Positions 40,085 to 49,544 are shown, counted from the first letter of the stretch. The stretch: DNA of 64,000 bases from Brevibacillus laterosporus (GCF_030489605.1 NZ_JAUKFY010000021.1:1-64000), one strand, 5' to 3'. Made by a program: numbers and translations. The notes: a model not told the origin generated them from the letters alone.

Positions 40085-40133
40085 ACACAAAATAGCCCTG
40101 TTCACCTTAGACAAAGTGAGGACTATTTTGTGT
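40085..40133 (-). terminator. Terminator of the dehydratase/activase operon
   Basis: Stem ACACAAAATAG / CTATTTTGTGT, with inner TCAC/GTGA pairing, 85 bases after the stop at 40219. Confidence 0.6.
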
Positions 40134-40218
40134 GAAAGACACATCCCAACGTTTCAACAGGTACTGATTCCCAGGGGCATGCGGGCTTCTGGCGAGCGTC
40201 TTTCAAGATGTGATCGTA

Positions 40219-41856
40219 CTATGCCCCATTTATTTCTTCCTTGTTTCGTCGGAGTGAATGCCAGTTAGAAAACCCACGTATTCCATATACTACGTTCGCC
40301 GCTGTACATGCAACGACATGACGGCTTGTTCGTAATGGATGAGTAAGTTTTGACATACTCTGAAGCTGCTCAATCGTAACGTCTTTTTTTGTTAAAGCTT
40401 CGTCAAACTCCTTTTGCGCAGCCTGCTTTGCTTTAAACAACATCATCTGTATACGGCTGTAAACATTTATCGCTCCATCTCCTGTTGTTTCAATCGGAAG
40501 GAAGATCGCATCGGGATATTTTTCAGTGATCAAAGATTGAACACCATCGGATACACCAGAAGATGGCATGCAGCCGAATGGTTTGACAGAAAGGGTCATG
40601 TTTACTTTCCTTTTGACCACGTTCAGGATAAGTTTGCCTACTTCCATATGACCTTCTCCACCGCGCACATGGTTATTATAGTGTCCATGGGAAACTTCAG
40701 CAATCTCATCCATGTCGGGTAGATGATAAGCATGAAGACCAATTGTCTTGGCATAGGTCTGGAACATGATTCGAATTGCACGATCAGCTACAAATAACAT
40801 GCGCAGACGTGAATTAGGTTTTTTTCCTTGTAAACCGTAGCGTCCTGAATCCTCTCCACGAAGCTTCATCCGCTTCATAGTGTCATAGCGTCCTTCCCAA
40901 ATCAGGAAAAGAATCCACGCAGTAATCGATTGGACTTCCACTTCAGCGCCTTCCTGTTCAAGAAAGCGCTGCAGTTGATAGTTACCGTCTCCCTCGGTTG
41001 TCATTGCCCAAAACTCACCGATGATGCTCACTTTCGGCTTGACTCGTGTCCGGTCTACCTTAATCGCTTCCAGTTCCCTGCGACATCTGATCAACGCTGG
41101 AATCACCCACTTGCGTTGTTGCAAAGCATCATACAAATACTGCTTGCAACGACAAAGAGCGGCATCAGTGGAACCTGATTCTACTTCGTAGGGACGAATC
41201 CGATAAGCGATGGCATTTAAAATATCTCCTAGCAGAACCGCTTTAAGAAAACCGACAAAGAACGAGGTATCTAATTTGAGAGCCGATTCACCGCCTGTTG
41301 CTTGTTTCAAACCACTTTGTTGCTGAAACAACAGGACTCGAAATCCGTCAAACCCGGCATCCCGCAGAGCTTTACGATATTCTGTGACGTATGTGCCAAA
41401 GCGGCATGGACCACAGGAACCGCTGGTTATAAAAAGGTAGTTGGCGACGATTTCTTCTTTGGATTTACCTTCTACATCCCGCAAATGATGTAGATATTTG
41501 ATTAGATTGCCCACGGTAAAGTACGTCGGGTTACATTGACCACGGTTTCCGAACTCTTTGCCAAAGCGTAGAGACTCGGTATCAGGACAATCCATGTGCT
41601 TCACGGAATAGCCTAATCCTTTTAATACCCCCTCTACCAGGAAATCGTGCGCCATGGTGAGTCCACCAAAGAGAATGGTTGTCGTTTTTTTATCTTTCAT
41701 TAAAAACTGACGGGGAACCGGATCAAACCACTGAGTTCTCTTTGCCTGCTCTAAACCTAACGCAAGTTCCTGTTCTATCTGAAAGCGAAGCAATTCATTC
41801 TCATAGGATGAGGGCTCCGATTTATGGATCTTTGGAAACTCTTTGATTTTTGACAT
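40219..41856 (-). CDS. 2-hydroxyacyl-CoA dehydratase (HgdB/BcrC)-like subunit
   Basis: 545 residues from ATG 41856 (MSKIKEFPK), which has AAAGGAG eight bases upstream; a longer frame to 41979 would overlap the upstream gene. It contains cysteine motifs consistent with an iron-sulfur protein (GNRGQCNPTYFT, TSGSCGPCRFGTY, PFGCMPSSGVSDG) and belongs to the dehydratase D-component superfamily. These proteins, together with ATP-driven activases, generate ketyl radicals for dehydrations or reductions. In many Bacillota the domain is fused to the activase; here it is separate but adjacent. The substrate is unknown. Confidence 0.8.
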   Translation of the reverse strand: MSKIKEFPKIHKSEPSSYENELLRFQIEQELALGLEQAKRTQWFDPVPRQFLMKDKKTTTILFGGLTMAHDFLVEGVLKGLGYSVKHMDCPDTESLRFGKEFGNRGQCNPTYFTVGNLIKYLHHLRDVEGKSKEEIVANYLFITSGSCGPCRFGTYVTEYRKALRDAGFDGFRVLLFQQQSGLKQATGGESALKLDTSFFVGFLKAVLLGDILNAIAYRIRPYEVESGSTDAALCRCKQYLYDALQQRKWVIPALIRCRRELEAIKVDRTRVKPKVSIIGEFWAMTTEGDGNYQLQRFLEQEGAEVEVQSITAWILFLIWEGRYDTMKRMKLRGEDSGRYGLQGKKPNSRLRMLFVADRAIRIMFQTYAKTIGLHAYHLPDMDEIAEVSHGHYNNHVRGGEGHMEVGKLILNVVKRKVNMTLSVKPFGCMPSSGVSDGVQSLITEKYPDAIFLPIETTGDGAINVYSRIQMMLFKAKQAAQKEFDEALTKKDVTIEQLQSMSKLTHPLRTSRHVVACTAANVVYGIRGFSNWHSLRRNKEEINGA

Positions 41857-41914
41857 GGTGTTATGCTCCTTTCTTTTGGAATTTTTAGCTGCCCTTCTGA
41901 AAAAGCCTGTCTGC

Positions 41915-44900
41915 TCATAGAAGGGAGACCATTTGTTCTTTCGTTTGCAGACCTGAAAGCTCCAATCGTTTTTGGTCAATACGCTGTTGCAATTCTGCTT
42001 TTTTCTGGGCTAAATCATGTAAACGTTCTTCATGAAGTCCCAAGCTATGGGCATAGGTTTTCACACGAATTTTAATCGAACCACTTGGCTTGTTAGCATC
42101 AATGTCATGCAAGGCGGAGTAAGGTGCCCCTGCCGCTCCTATAATCGAGTCTATAAGTCCGTAGGTCGGAGCATCATGGCCGCATTTAAAGCTAGATAGA
42201 TCAAGAATGGCAACATTGGGGTGACGGGCCGCGAATTTAGCTGCCCATACCTTTTGTACAGAATTGGAACTAAAGTTTTCCGGCCAAACATCACTTACCT
42301 CTAGTGCATAGCTCACCCGCCCACTTTCCAGATCGTCCTGGAAAAAACGCTTCAACCACTCTTCATCTTTAGGGATAGAGCGCATAGAGAGAATAGGATA
42401 ACCCAATACTTGAAATTCTTCTAATACACCGTGATTCAAACCAGGATCGGAATGATAAGGGCGACCAATCATCAGAATCGCGAGCCGATTTTCCTGTTCC
42501 ACCTGTTCTAATATCTTTTTCCCACGCTCCTGCATCTCGGCATCAAACAGGTTCATCGCAGTCCAACCCTGTTGCACAGCAAAATCGCTTTCGTCCTCTG
42601 TAATTTCAAGATAGTCCTTAAACGCTTCATACAACTGCTTCTTCATCAAATTCAATTCGGTGAAGGAAACGGCCGGATCGAGATAGGTGACTCCTCGTGT
42701 CTCAAAAAAGTTAATTTCTTTTGTAAAAGCAGCCTTTATCACGTTTGGTGCCCCTGCTACGATTGGACAACTAGTTGAATCCATCACATTTTGCATATGG
42801 GTCGGGACATGGGTGATGCATGGGAAAAAGATGTAGTCGAGCGACTTTTTCTCATGATGTTTAAACAACAAATTATGAATATGAGCCTGGGTCACCTTGG
42901 ACGGATAACAAGGGTCTATCGATCCGTACTTTCCACCTTCTTGCCACATTTCTTCACTGGTAAAATCGCTGAAAACAATATTGTTTTTATCTATGCCAAG
43001 TGTCTCGAAATATGTTCGCCAGAATGGGGCTGTCGACCAAATATTAAGTACGCGTGGAATTCCGATGCGAATCTTTTTTCTTCGTTCGATTGAATTGATT
43101 GGGGAACGTTGAAATGGCCGTTTATAAGCCTCTTTCCGCATTCCGCCTAGTCCTAACCAACTGCGTTTCAATTGCACGTCTTCTATAAGGGTATCCGTCT
43201 CGGGAAGCGCCTCTGCGTCGTAGAAGTGCTGGTACATGCGGACTGCTTCATATTCCACCAAATTGGGATAGTGCTTTTTTAGCTCTTGTCGTTTCTTAGT
43301 CAGTTGAATCACTGCATCCTTATCTTCAACCGTCCCCTTTTCGCAGCTAAAGCCGGAGATATAGCGAGCTGTTTGTCCATCTGGTGTTTGAGAATCAATA
43401 AAGGTACGGCTGCAATGGTTAGGACAGAACGTACAACGAGTAGATTCATCGTTGCGGCTCGTATAGGACAGGTTAATAGCTGAATCGATTCCCAAAAATG
43501 TAGAGTAGCCCCGGCGTTTAACAACGCGTAGCGTTTCCATCGCTGCACCGATTGCTCCTGCTTCTCCCGGATGGGGATGAACATATACCTCGGCATCGGG
43601 AACACGCTGTTTAATGTAATCGACCTGTGCTTTTACAGCTGCAAGATTATATTGTGTTCCGCCTTGCAGTACGAACTTGCTCCCTAATTCAGACATGCGC
43701 GGTATTTGCACGACATATTGCCAAACGTTTTTCGGCAAGACGAGAGCGAGGCCGGCCAATAGTTCTTCCTTCGAATAGCCTTCCTTTTGAAAATTAACAC
43801 GGTCGGCATCGAGGAATACCGCACAACCGTATGAAAAGGCAGGGGAAAGTTCAGCTTGGAAAGCTGTCTTTGCATACTCTTGAATGGGAATACCGAACTG
43901 GTCTGCCATTGCTTGGAGTAACATTCCATTTCCTGCAGAGCATTGGTTAGACAGCCTAAAATTACGGATGTCTCCATTTTGCATAAAGAGAACCTTGATA
44001 TCTTGTCCGCCGATATCGCAGATGACATCGATATCTCCAAATTGGTTAACAGCACTCATCATATGAGCAACGGTCTCTACAATATTGACGTCCGTTTTTA
44101 ATGTTTTTTCCAGTACATCGGCTGCATAACCTGTGGTTCCAAAACCGATGATCTCTAATTCGGCCTCCTGCTTACTCACCCTGTCCCGAAGTCGCTTCAG
44201 CATTTCTTTTGTATCTTCCAGAGGATTCCCCTTTGACAGTTGATACTCTTTGAGCAAGATGTTTCCATTCTCATCGACGAGAACGGCTTTGGATGAAGTA
44301 GAACCACCATCAAGACCGATCACGGCTCGTACCTTTTGCCCCGGTGTAAAAGTCGCAGGTGTAAATTTGGGTATACTGTAAACCCTGCTGAATTCTTCCT
44401 GTTCTGTTTTTGTACGAATGAGCGGAGGACCTGCATTCTCGCCTAGTTTTGACTTCCGACCGTGTGCAATAAATTCCTTCAGTCCTTCTATCCCCGTGAA
44501 GTTGCCGACACCAGAAGGCTCATGCATCCCGTACATCACTGCTCCATAAGCTGCGTAGTATTGGGAATTGTCAGGAACAAAGATTAGTTCCTCTATGGGT
44601 ATGTCTTGAGGATAGTCGTATCCGCGGGCTTGCCAGGTCTGAGGAATACGTTTTCGCCAGCATTCTTGGAGGAATGGCAAGTATGTATTGGGACCGCCCA
44701 GCAAAAGGACACGGTGCCGCAGAGTATTTCCCCGTGTCAGAACAGAGAGATTTTGCATGACGATAGCATCAGCGAGCGAACACATGATTTCCGCGGAGGG
44801 AATGCCGCTTTTCACTAGGTTCACAATATCCGTTTCCGCAAACACGCCACATTTAGCGGCCACATGGTGCAGCTTGGAATCGTCAAAGTGAAGTTTACAC

Positions 44901-45391
44901 ACTTCTTCCATAGGCATACCCGCTTTTATCATGCATTTATCAATTGTGGCACCAGTGCCAGATGCACATTTATCATTCATCGAGGTAAGAGCTTGCTTAT
45001 TACCCGTCTCTTCGTTCTCCTTGAAAATAATGATTTTAGCATCCTGTCCCCCAAGTTCAATGACACTCCCTACATCGGGATGAAGCTGTTCTACAGCCAT
45101 AGTAACGGCATTCACTTCTTGAACAAACTTTGCTCCAATATGTTCAGCAATCGGTCCACTGCCTGAGCCTGTTATAAATGCACGAATGTTTTTTTGTGGG
45201 ATGTGAGAAAATTGATTGCCAATGGTATCTAATAATTCTAAGACCTTTTCCGCTTGCTTCGTATGGTGGCGTTGATAATCTGACCATAGAATTTCTTTAT
45301 TTTTCGGATTGACCACTACGGCTTTGACGGTGGTTGAACCGACATCAATACCTAGAATGAAAGAGTCTAGCGATTGATCTACGCTTTCCAT
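41915..45391 (-). CDS. Acyl-CoA dehydratase activase, tandem ASKHA domains plus DUF2229
   Basis: 1158 residues. Two BadF/HgdC ASKHA domains: the first (about 12-275) with ILGIDVGSTTVKAVV and CASGTGATIDKC, the second (about 345-590) with VIGLDGGSTSSKAVLVD, DIGGQDIKVLFM and QCSAGNGMLLQ. The Cys residues in these loops hold the shared 4Fe-4S cluster at the activase dimer interface. Then comes a CTFCPNHCSRTF cysteine cluster (about 660) and a DUF2229/HgdB-like domain (about 760-1050). The ATPase is expected to pump one electron into the dehydratase. Start ATG 45391. It is the first gene of a two-gene operon. Confidence 0.88.
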   Translation of the reverse strand: MESVDQSLDSFILGIDVGSTTVKAVVVNPKNKEILWSDYQRHHTKQAEKVLELLDTIGNQFSHIPQKNIRAFITGSGSGPIAEHIGAKFVQEVNAVTMAVEQLHPDVGSVIELGGQDAKIIIFKENEETGNKQALTSMNDKCASGTGATIDKCMIKAGMPMEEVCKLHFDDSKLHHVAAKCGVFAETDIVNLVKSGIPSAEIMCSLADAIVMQNLSVLTRGNTLRHRVLLLGGPNTYLPFLQECWRKRIPQTWQARGYDYPQDIPIEELIFVPDNSQYYAAYGAVMYGMHEPSGVGNFTGIEGLKEFIAHGRKSKLGENAGPPLIRTKTEQEEFSRVYSIPKFTPATFTPGQKVRAVIGLDGGSTSSKAVLVDENGNILLKEYQLSKGNPLEDTKEMLKRLRDRVSKQEAELEIIGFGTTGYAADVLEKTLKTDVNIVETVAHMMSAVNQFGDIDVICDIGGQDIKVLFMQNGDIRNFRLSNQCSAGNGMLLQAMADQFGIPIQEYAKTAFQAELSPAFSYGCAVFLDADRVNFQKEGYSKEELLAGLALVLPKNVWQYVVQIPRMSELGSKFVLQGGTQYNLAAVKAQVDYIKQRVPDAEVYVHPHPGEAGAIGAAMETLRVVKRRGYSTFLGIDSAINLSYTSRNDESTRCTFCPNHCSRTFIDSQTPDGQTARYISGFSCEKGTVEDKDAVIQLTKKRQELKKHYPNLVEYEAVRMYQHFYDAEALPETDTLIEDVQLKRSWLGLGGMRKEAYKRPFQRSPINSIERRKKIRIGIPRVLNIWSTAPFWRTYFETLGIDKNNIVFSDFTSEEMWQEGGKYGSIDPCYPSKVTQAHIHNLLFKHHEKKSLDYIFFPCITHVPTHMQNVMDSTSCPIVAGAPNVIKAAFTKEINFFETRGVTYLDPAVSFTELNLMKKQLYEAFKDYLEITEDESDFAVQQGWTAMNLFDAEMQERGKKILEQVEQENRLAILMIGRPYHSDPGLNHGVLEEFQVLGYPILSMRSIPKDEEWLKRFFQDDLESGRVSYALEVSDVWPENFSSNSVQKVWAAKFAARHPNVAILDLSSFKCGHDAPTYGLIDSIIGAAGAPYSALHDIDANKPSGSIKIRVKTYAHSLGLHEERLHDLAQKKAELQQRIDQKRLELSGLQTKEQMVSLL

Positions 45392-45525
45392 ATCATCATT
45401 CCTTCTCCATATTCTACAAATACATTATTAGGAAAAAGGAAATAACATATGCACATTTTGATAGAGAGTGACGTTACCAAATTTATCCTTAAATAGTCTA
45501 GTTCTGAAATTAGTTAGAGAAAAAC

Positions 45526-45635
45526 ATGTTGGCAAGCAAAGAGATCCATGTTCAGACTCACGGCGTATATCCTCTGGAAAACGCTACAGAAGCTCTTGCT
45601 CTCAAATATAAAACAAGCCTCCTGTCTCACTTGTG
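45526..45635 (+). pseudogene. C-terminal fragment of a zinc-type oxidoreductase
   Basis: Plus frame SKEIHVQTHGVYPLENATEA then LALKYK and on to a stop. The YPLENATEAL block is typical of the end of MDR-family alcohol dehydrogenases and quinone reductases. No start or upstream domain remains. Confidence 0.4.
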
Positions 45636-45661
45636 ATTAGTGACAAACAGGAGGCTTGTTT
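45611..45661. terminator. Bidirectional terminator-like hairpin
   Basis: Perfect 15-bp stem AAACAAGCCTCCTGT / ACAGGAGGCTTGTTT with a 21-base loop, A and T rich at both ends. Lies between the decayed MalT-like gene and the activase promoter. Confidence 0.75.
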
Positions 45662-45709
45662 AAAGTTTAAAATCTCGTCATAATTTCCCAACAGCAGCGA
45701 GTAATGCAC

Positions 45710-46925
45710 CTAGATATGCTTCTTCCATGCTTGATTATGCTCGGCGACATTCTCCAAATACTTATTTGCTTTTTGTACGCCCTCCTGTTCTAGAATAAGA
45801 GACGTGCGGATGAGATGTAGGCCCGACCTTTCTAGTAGATACCGCTCTGGTAATTCCTTAATCCAGCCAGTAAGTGGTATCGGCCTTGATACACTAAAGG
45901 CATTAATTTCTCGATAAGCCGGGATGCATTGAGAAACTGTTCTCCCGCTAGATAATATTCTACTGCTTCCTCAAAGGAATTGGATTTTTCCATCCATCGC
46001 CCTGCTGCCTGGTAAATCTCAGAGACCTTATCTGGATATTTATACGCGAAGTGATTTCTTAAAAATTTAGATAATAATATGTGGTATCTATACCAGCCAC
46101 GATTGTCATCAAGCGGAGTAATAAAGAGGTTCATTTTCTCTAGCTTTTCCAGAACGCTTTGACTGTCTGAACGTCCCGTTATAGTATCACAGAGGCTACT
46201 GTTCATATTGTTCAGTAATGATGTTTGTAATAAAAACATTTGCAATTCATCGCGTAAAAGTTGAAACACTTCATTAAACAAGAAGTCAGCAATGTCTCGA
46301 TGTAAGCCATTAACTTGATGTATCCCCTTTGAAAAATCGTTTGTCTCTGTCATTGAGAGAGCTATGAGATTCATTCCCCCAATCCAGCCTTCTGTTTTAC
46401 TTATAAGAATCTCTATTTCCTGATCCGTTAATCGAAGATTCACACATTCGTGAAAAAACAACCAAGTTTCAAAAGTGCAAATCATGTACGCCTAACTGTA
46501 GAATATGCCCCCTTGCCCGCCATTTCACGATTGGCAACGGAGGCTTGGTACGAGCGGTTACGAGCAAGTGGACATGGTGAGGGAGATATTCTATCAGCCA
46601 TGTAAGTGACTCCAAAATATCATTTCGATAAATCACATGGAGGTCATCGAGAACAAATACCACGGTCTTTTTTACAAGCTGCATGTGCTCAATTAAGGTT
46701 TTGATCAGTGAAAACGAATCTTGATATCCTCTATCTAAAATGTGAGAACAATTTTCGGATACACCTGGAAGCACTTCTTCTAATGACACGATTAGATGGC
46801 TCCAAAAACGAATATATTCATTGTCTTGGGTATCTAACGAAAGCCATCCTACACACTGTAGATTTTCTTTAATCCACAAACCTACTGACGTCGTTTTCCA
46901 TAGCATGCTGGTGCGAAAATTAATA
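45710..46925 (-). pseudogene. MalT-type LuxR regulator, decayed
   Basis: The ATPase and winged-helix part of a large STAND regulator (MalT group). The Walker A is recognisable as APACYGKTTSV at about 46900, with a Cys for the usual Gly and a one-base frameshift inside it. Walker B follows as VVFVLDDLHVI, then LVTARTKPPLP. A second shift near 46480 leads into LTDQEIEILISKTEGWIGG and LLQTSLLNNM. A third near 45850 leads to LERSGLHLIRTSLILEQEG and a stop at 45710. The TPR region and LuxR DNA-binding domain are missing. Clearly dead. Confidence 0.8.
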
Positions 46926-47085
46926 TATAAATCCTATTCACTTGGTCTTTTTTCTCTGTTCATCAATTTCTTATTAGATTTTTTCCTGTCTTTGCAACGA
47001 TCTGTGGAGACCGAGGCGAATCAAGATTCCTGGATTCAAATTGGCTATTTTCATTATTTTCTTAAAAAATGGGGGTACTCCTAGT

Positions 47086-47114
47086 ACAAGTAATATGGTT
47101 GATTACATAATATA
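47086..47114 (+). promoter_or_regulatory. Sigma-K-like promoter of the His/Cys-rich gene
   Basis: ACA at 47086 and CATAATATA at 47106 with 17 bases between. The -10 matches the sigma-K consensus CATAnnnTA exactly and the AC at -35 is at the right distance. Transcription would begin near 47120, just before the GGGAGGTGG binding site at 47129-47137. Consensus match by eye only. Confidence 0.45.
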
Positions 47115-47144
47115 TAGCAGATTTGATTTAGGGAGGTGGTACGA

Positions 47145-47321
47145 ATGAGTATATGTCATAGATGTCACAGGCATCATCACAGATGTCATAGACATTGTCA
47201 CAAGTGTCATAAGCATCGTCGTAGATGTCATAGACATCATCACCATCATGATTTTTGTCACCGTAAAGTTATATGCATACGTGTGTGTAAGAAAAAGCGT
47301 AGACACCATTGTTGTTTTTAA
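47145..47321 (+). CDS. His/Cys-rich small protein, probable metal-binding or spore coat protein
   Basis: 58 residues from ATG 47145, with GGGAGGTGG eight bases upstream. Composition is extreme: about 19 His, 10 Cys and 14 Arg/Lys. The first 40 residues repeat CHRCHRHHH-, CHRHCHKCHKH- and CHRHHHHHD-like units, ending VCKKKRRHHCCF. The DNA has matching imperfect repeats around ATGTCATAGACATC. Such a protein would bind zinc, nickel or copper, or be cross-linked into a coat or exosporium through Cys. The sigma-K-like promoter points to the mother cell late in sporulation. I recognise no family. The reverse-strand frame in the same place is a Met/Thr-rich shadow. Confidence 0.75.
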   Translation: MSICHRCHRHHHRCHRHCHKCHKHRRRCHRHHHHHDFCHRKVICIRVCKKKRRHHCCF

Positions 47322-47629
47322 CGATGTAGGATTCATTCAATCTTAAATTTAGTTATAGGGTTATTTTCCAAATGTTAACCGTTGTGATTTCTAGTTTGCA
47401 ATTTTTGGGGTTTAACGAATATATACACTAAAGCTCCTATTCCATAATGTTTCCACCTTGTTCGTAGGCATATCAAATTTATCCACTCAATGCCGTAAAT
47501 CTTGTGCTTTTTGACAAAAGCCTCCTACTTCCTCTATGATTGCTAATACTCTACTTCCGCCTGTGATAAAACCTACCTTCTTCCGTACTTGTTTTACTAT
47601 TTTTCTTTTTTGAAATTTTGGATATCAAA

Positions 47630-47672
47630 AAAGGCTTATTCCTCCTCGTCGTTCAAGTTGGAATAAGCCTTT
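47630..47672. terminator. Bidirectional terminator
   Basis: Perfect 13-bp stem AAAGGCTTATTCC / GGAATAAGCCTTT with a 17-base loop, A and T runs at each side. In the gap 47322-48019 the only other signal is a coding-like minus frame with one stop (about 47400-47610, VGFITGGSRVLAIIEEVGG), unidentified. Confidence 0.75.
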
Positions 47673-47725
47673 AAAAGTTGATCAAGCGCATTTGTTAAGT
47701 TGTGGTTGTATTTTATGATCTTGTT

Positions 47726-47962
47726 TTAAGATGGTAAAATGAATTTACAGAAAATCATTACCATCCTGCTTATAAGTGTAATTATTATTCTAATCGATTC
47801 CTGTTTTATCATAATTTTTAGATAATTTTGTGCCATCAAACCTATTGCCTCATCCTTCTTCTTCCTTAATAGGGGGTCTGGTAGAAAAACGCTCCGCAAG
47901 GATAGAACACCGATAACCCAAATAACAAGCCCAGAAAAAGAGGTTTCCGCGATTCTATTCAA
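47726..47962 (-). pseudogene. Possible truncated DUF4064-like paralog
   Basis: A 78-codon frame whose opening (MNRIAETSFSGLVIWVIGV) parallels that of the DUF4064 gene just upstream (MNRKGEIVFSIIGAASSLI), after which similarity is lost, as if frameshifted. Probably a decayed duplicate. Confidence 0.3.
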
Positions 47963-48019
47963 TCATTTGGCTGGTTCTTAAGAGGTTGTTGTATCAGCTC
48001 TTACCCACTAAATTATTTG

Positions 48020-48415
48020 TTACTTCTTTACATTTACCTTTTTAACCAATGCTAAAATCCCAGCTATGGCAAAAAACATGGCAGGAAAAAATCCGAACAC
48101 CGAAATATTACAAACCACCACCGATCCTATAATAAATATCCATCCTGTTAGTGTCGGGCTACTTTTTACTTTTAACAAAATTATGGCAATAACACCTAGC
48201 GCAACGCCAATAACTCCGGGAAGAACCCACAAAGTTCCTGCTTGATTCATCTGATTGAGCGAAGTAGCTACTTCACTTTCACTCCAATTGGCATACAAAT
48301 AGTTCAAATAAGCTTCCTTATCTTTACGATATAAGAAAACTAAGCCAATCACTATCATGATGAGACTCGATGCGGCACCAATAATGCTAAACACGATTTC
48401 CCCTTTTCGGTTCAT
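48020..48415 (-). CDS. DUF4064-like small membrane protein
   Basis: 131 residues: membrane helix at 8-28, an outside loop with YLYANWSESEVATSLNQ, then three helices (about 62-82, 88-108, 110-125) and a basic tail. This matches DUF4064, found in Gram-positive bacteria and of unknown function. AAAGGAGG lies seven bases before ATG 48415. It is the nearest gene downstream of the TetR operator at 48674, so it is the best candidate target of that repressor, with a leader of about 250 bases. Confidence 0.75.
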   Translation of the reverse strand: MNRKGEIVFSIIGAASSLIMIVIGLVFLYRKDKEAYLNYLYANWSESEVATSLNQMNQAGTLWVLPGVIGVALGVIAIILLKVKSSPTLTGWIFIIGSVVVCNISVFGFFPAMFFAIAGILALVKKVNVKK

Positions 48416-48673
48416 GCTTGAACCTCCTTTGTAATATTTACATATCTTTTTTAAGTCTTGCTTTCAAAGGCTTAATTGTTTTCTAGAAGGCTTGGGATGA
48501 TACATCATTAGAACCTTTTGATATAGCCCTCTTTGGATGAAGAGCGAATGAAACCATATGAGGCTTCGTTTGATAAATCGCTCCTTTGTTTTATCTTCGC
48601 AATTGGGGCAGATGTATCTTTGCCGATAAAGACGTAATTTGGTCTGGAATCAGGATGGTGATGATTTAATGCT

Positions 48674-48705
48674 ATATGAATGAATATTTTATAATTCATT
48701 CATAT
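48674..48705. promoter_or_regulatory. TetR operator, upstream of DUF4064 gene
   Basis: ATATGAATGAAT / ATTCATTCATAT, perfect 12-bp arms, 8-base centre. The same arms occur in front of the tetR gene at 49325-49355. Such symmetric sites bound by TetR dimers are standard. Between it and the DUF4064 start lies about 260 bases containing one doubtful 63-codon frame (48508-48699) whose start overlaps this operator. Confidence 0.7.
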
Positions 48706-48735
48706 TTGAGCAAAAAAAGCCTACGTTCATTCATT

Positions 48736-49308
48736 CTATTTTTTGAAATCTGTTAGGCCTTTCATGATAAACTCCGCCAAATATTGTATCAACTGTGGAA
48801 AATGGTGAACCCCAATTTCTTCCTTGTGCGTATCGATATATGCTAACGAGTCAAAAAAGGCGGGCAATAGTTCATCATCAATATCATCTCTTATTTCTCC
48901 TTCAGCTTTCCATTTTCTAAATAATCCAGTATATAAGCTACGAATGGAATCATCATCCTCTTTAACCTCTTCATAGTGGTGTTCCAGTTCTCGGAAAAAA
49001 TCTCTGTTATACCATTCCTTAAGTATTTTATTTGAACTCATAGAACTGATGTTCTGCTCCACTATCTTTCTCACAAGCGTCACAGGATCTTGACTCAAAT
49101 CAAGGGATTCGACAATGCGCTTTTTAAATTCTTTGTTTTCTTTCATATAAATCTCAAAGAACAATTTCTCTTTCGAGGAATAGTAGTTATAAAAAGTACC
49201 CACCGCTATTCCCGCCATTTTTGCAATGTCTGCAATATTCGTGTCTTTGAATCCTTTGGAGTGGAATAATTCCCGACCACAATTAAAGAGGATCTTTTTT
49301 TTATCCAT
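48736..49308 (-). CDS. TetR-family transcriptional repressor
   Basis: 190 residues. TetR_N helix-turn-helix at about 8-54: NIADIAKMAGIAVGTFYNYYSSKEKLFFEIY. The rest is an all-helical ligand domain with acidic stretches (EHHYEEVKEDDDS). A palindromic operator lies 17-47 bases upstream of its start and a second downstream of the gene, so it represses itself and probably the DUF4064 gene. TetR proteins in this position usually respond to hydrophobic toxicants or lipids, but no ligand can be inferred. Confidence 0.9.
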   Translation of the reverse strand: MDKKKILFNCGRELFHSKGFKDTNIADIAKMAGIAVGTFYNYYSSKEKLFFEIYMKENKEFKKRIVESLDLSQDPVTLVRKIVEQNISSMSSNKILKEWYNRDFFRELEHHYEEVKEDDDSIRSLYTGLFRKWKAEGEIRDDIDDELLPAFFDSLAYIDTHKEEIGVHHFPQLIQYLAEFIMKGLTDFKK

Positions 49309-49324
49309 CTGTTAACCAACCTCT

Positions 49325-49355
49325 TATGAATGAATTTTTTTATTATTCATTCATA
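49325..49355. promoter_or_regulatory. TetR operator, autoregulatory
   Basis: TATGAATGAAT / ATTCATTCATA, perfect 11-bp arms around nine bases, directly upstream of the tetR start at 49308. Confidence 0.7.
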
Positions 49356-49544
49356 TTGAAGCACAATTGGTTTTTTTTGTCAAACCGGGCTGCGCAGCTT
49401 CAATTTATTGCATGCGGCGTATGTCTAAGATGATCAACTTCTTCTAATATCAACGCCCTTGGCTCTTTCAAATGATCTAAAGAATTCCCATAACATACCT
49501 TGAGCTTTACACACATATTCTTGACATATAAGGGAGGGAACTAC

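Noticed and set aside
47103..47336. Minus-strand ORF, Met/Thr/Ser-rich, opposite the His/Cys-rich gene
   Set aside because: A low-complexity shadow of the repeats; no ribosome binding site.
48508..48699. 63-codon minus ORF between tetR and DUF4064
   Set aside because: Its start lies inside the TetR operator and it lacks a binding site; protein-like composition may mean a relic but not a gene.
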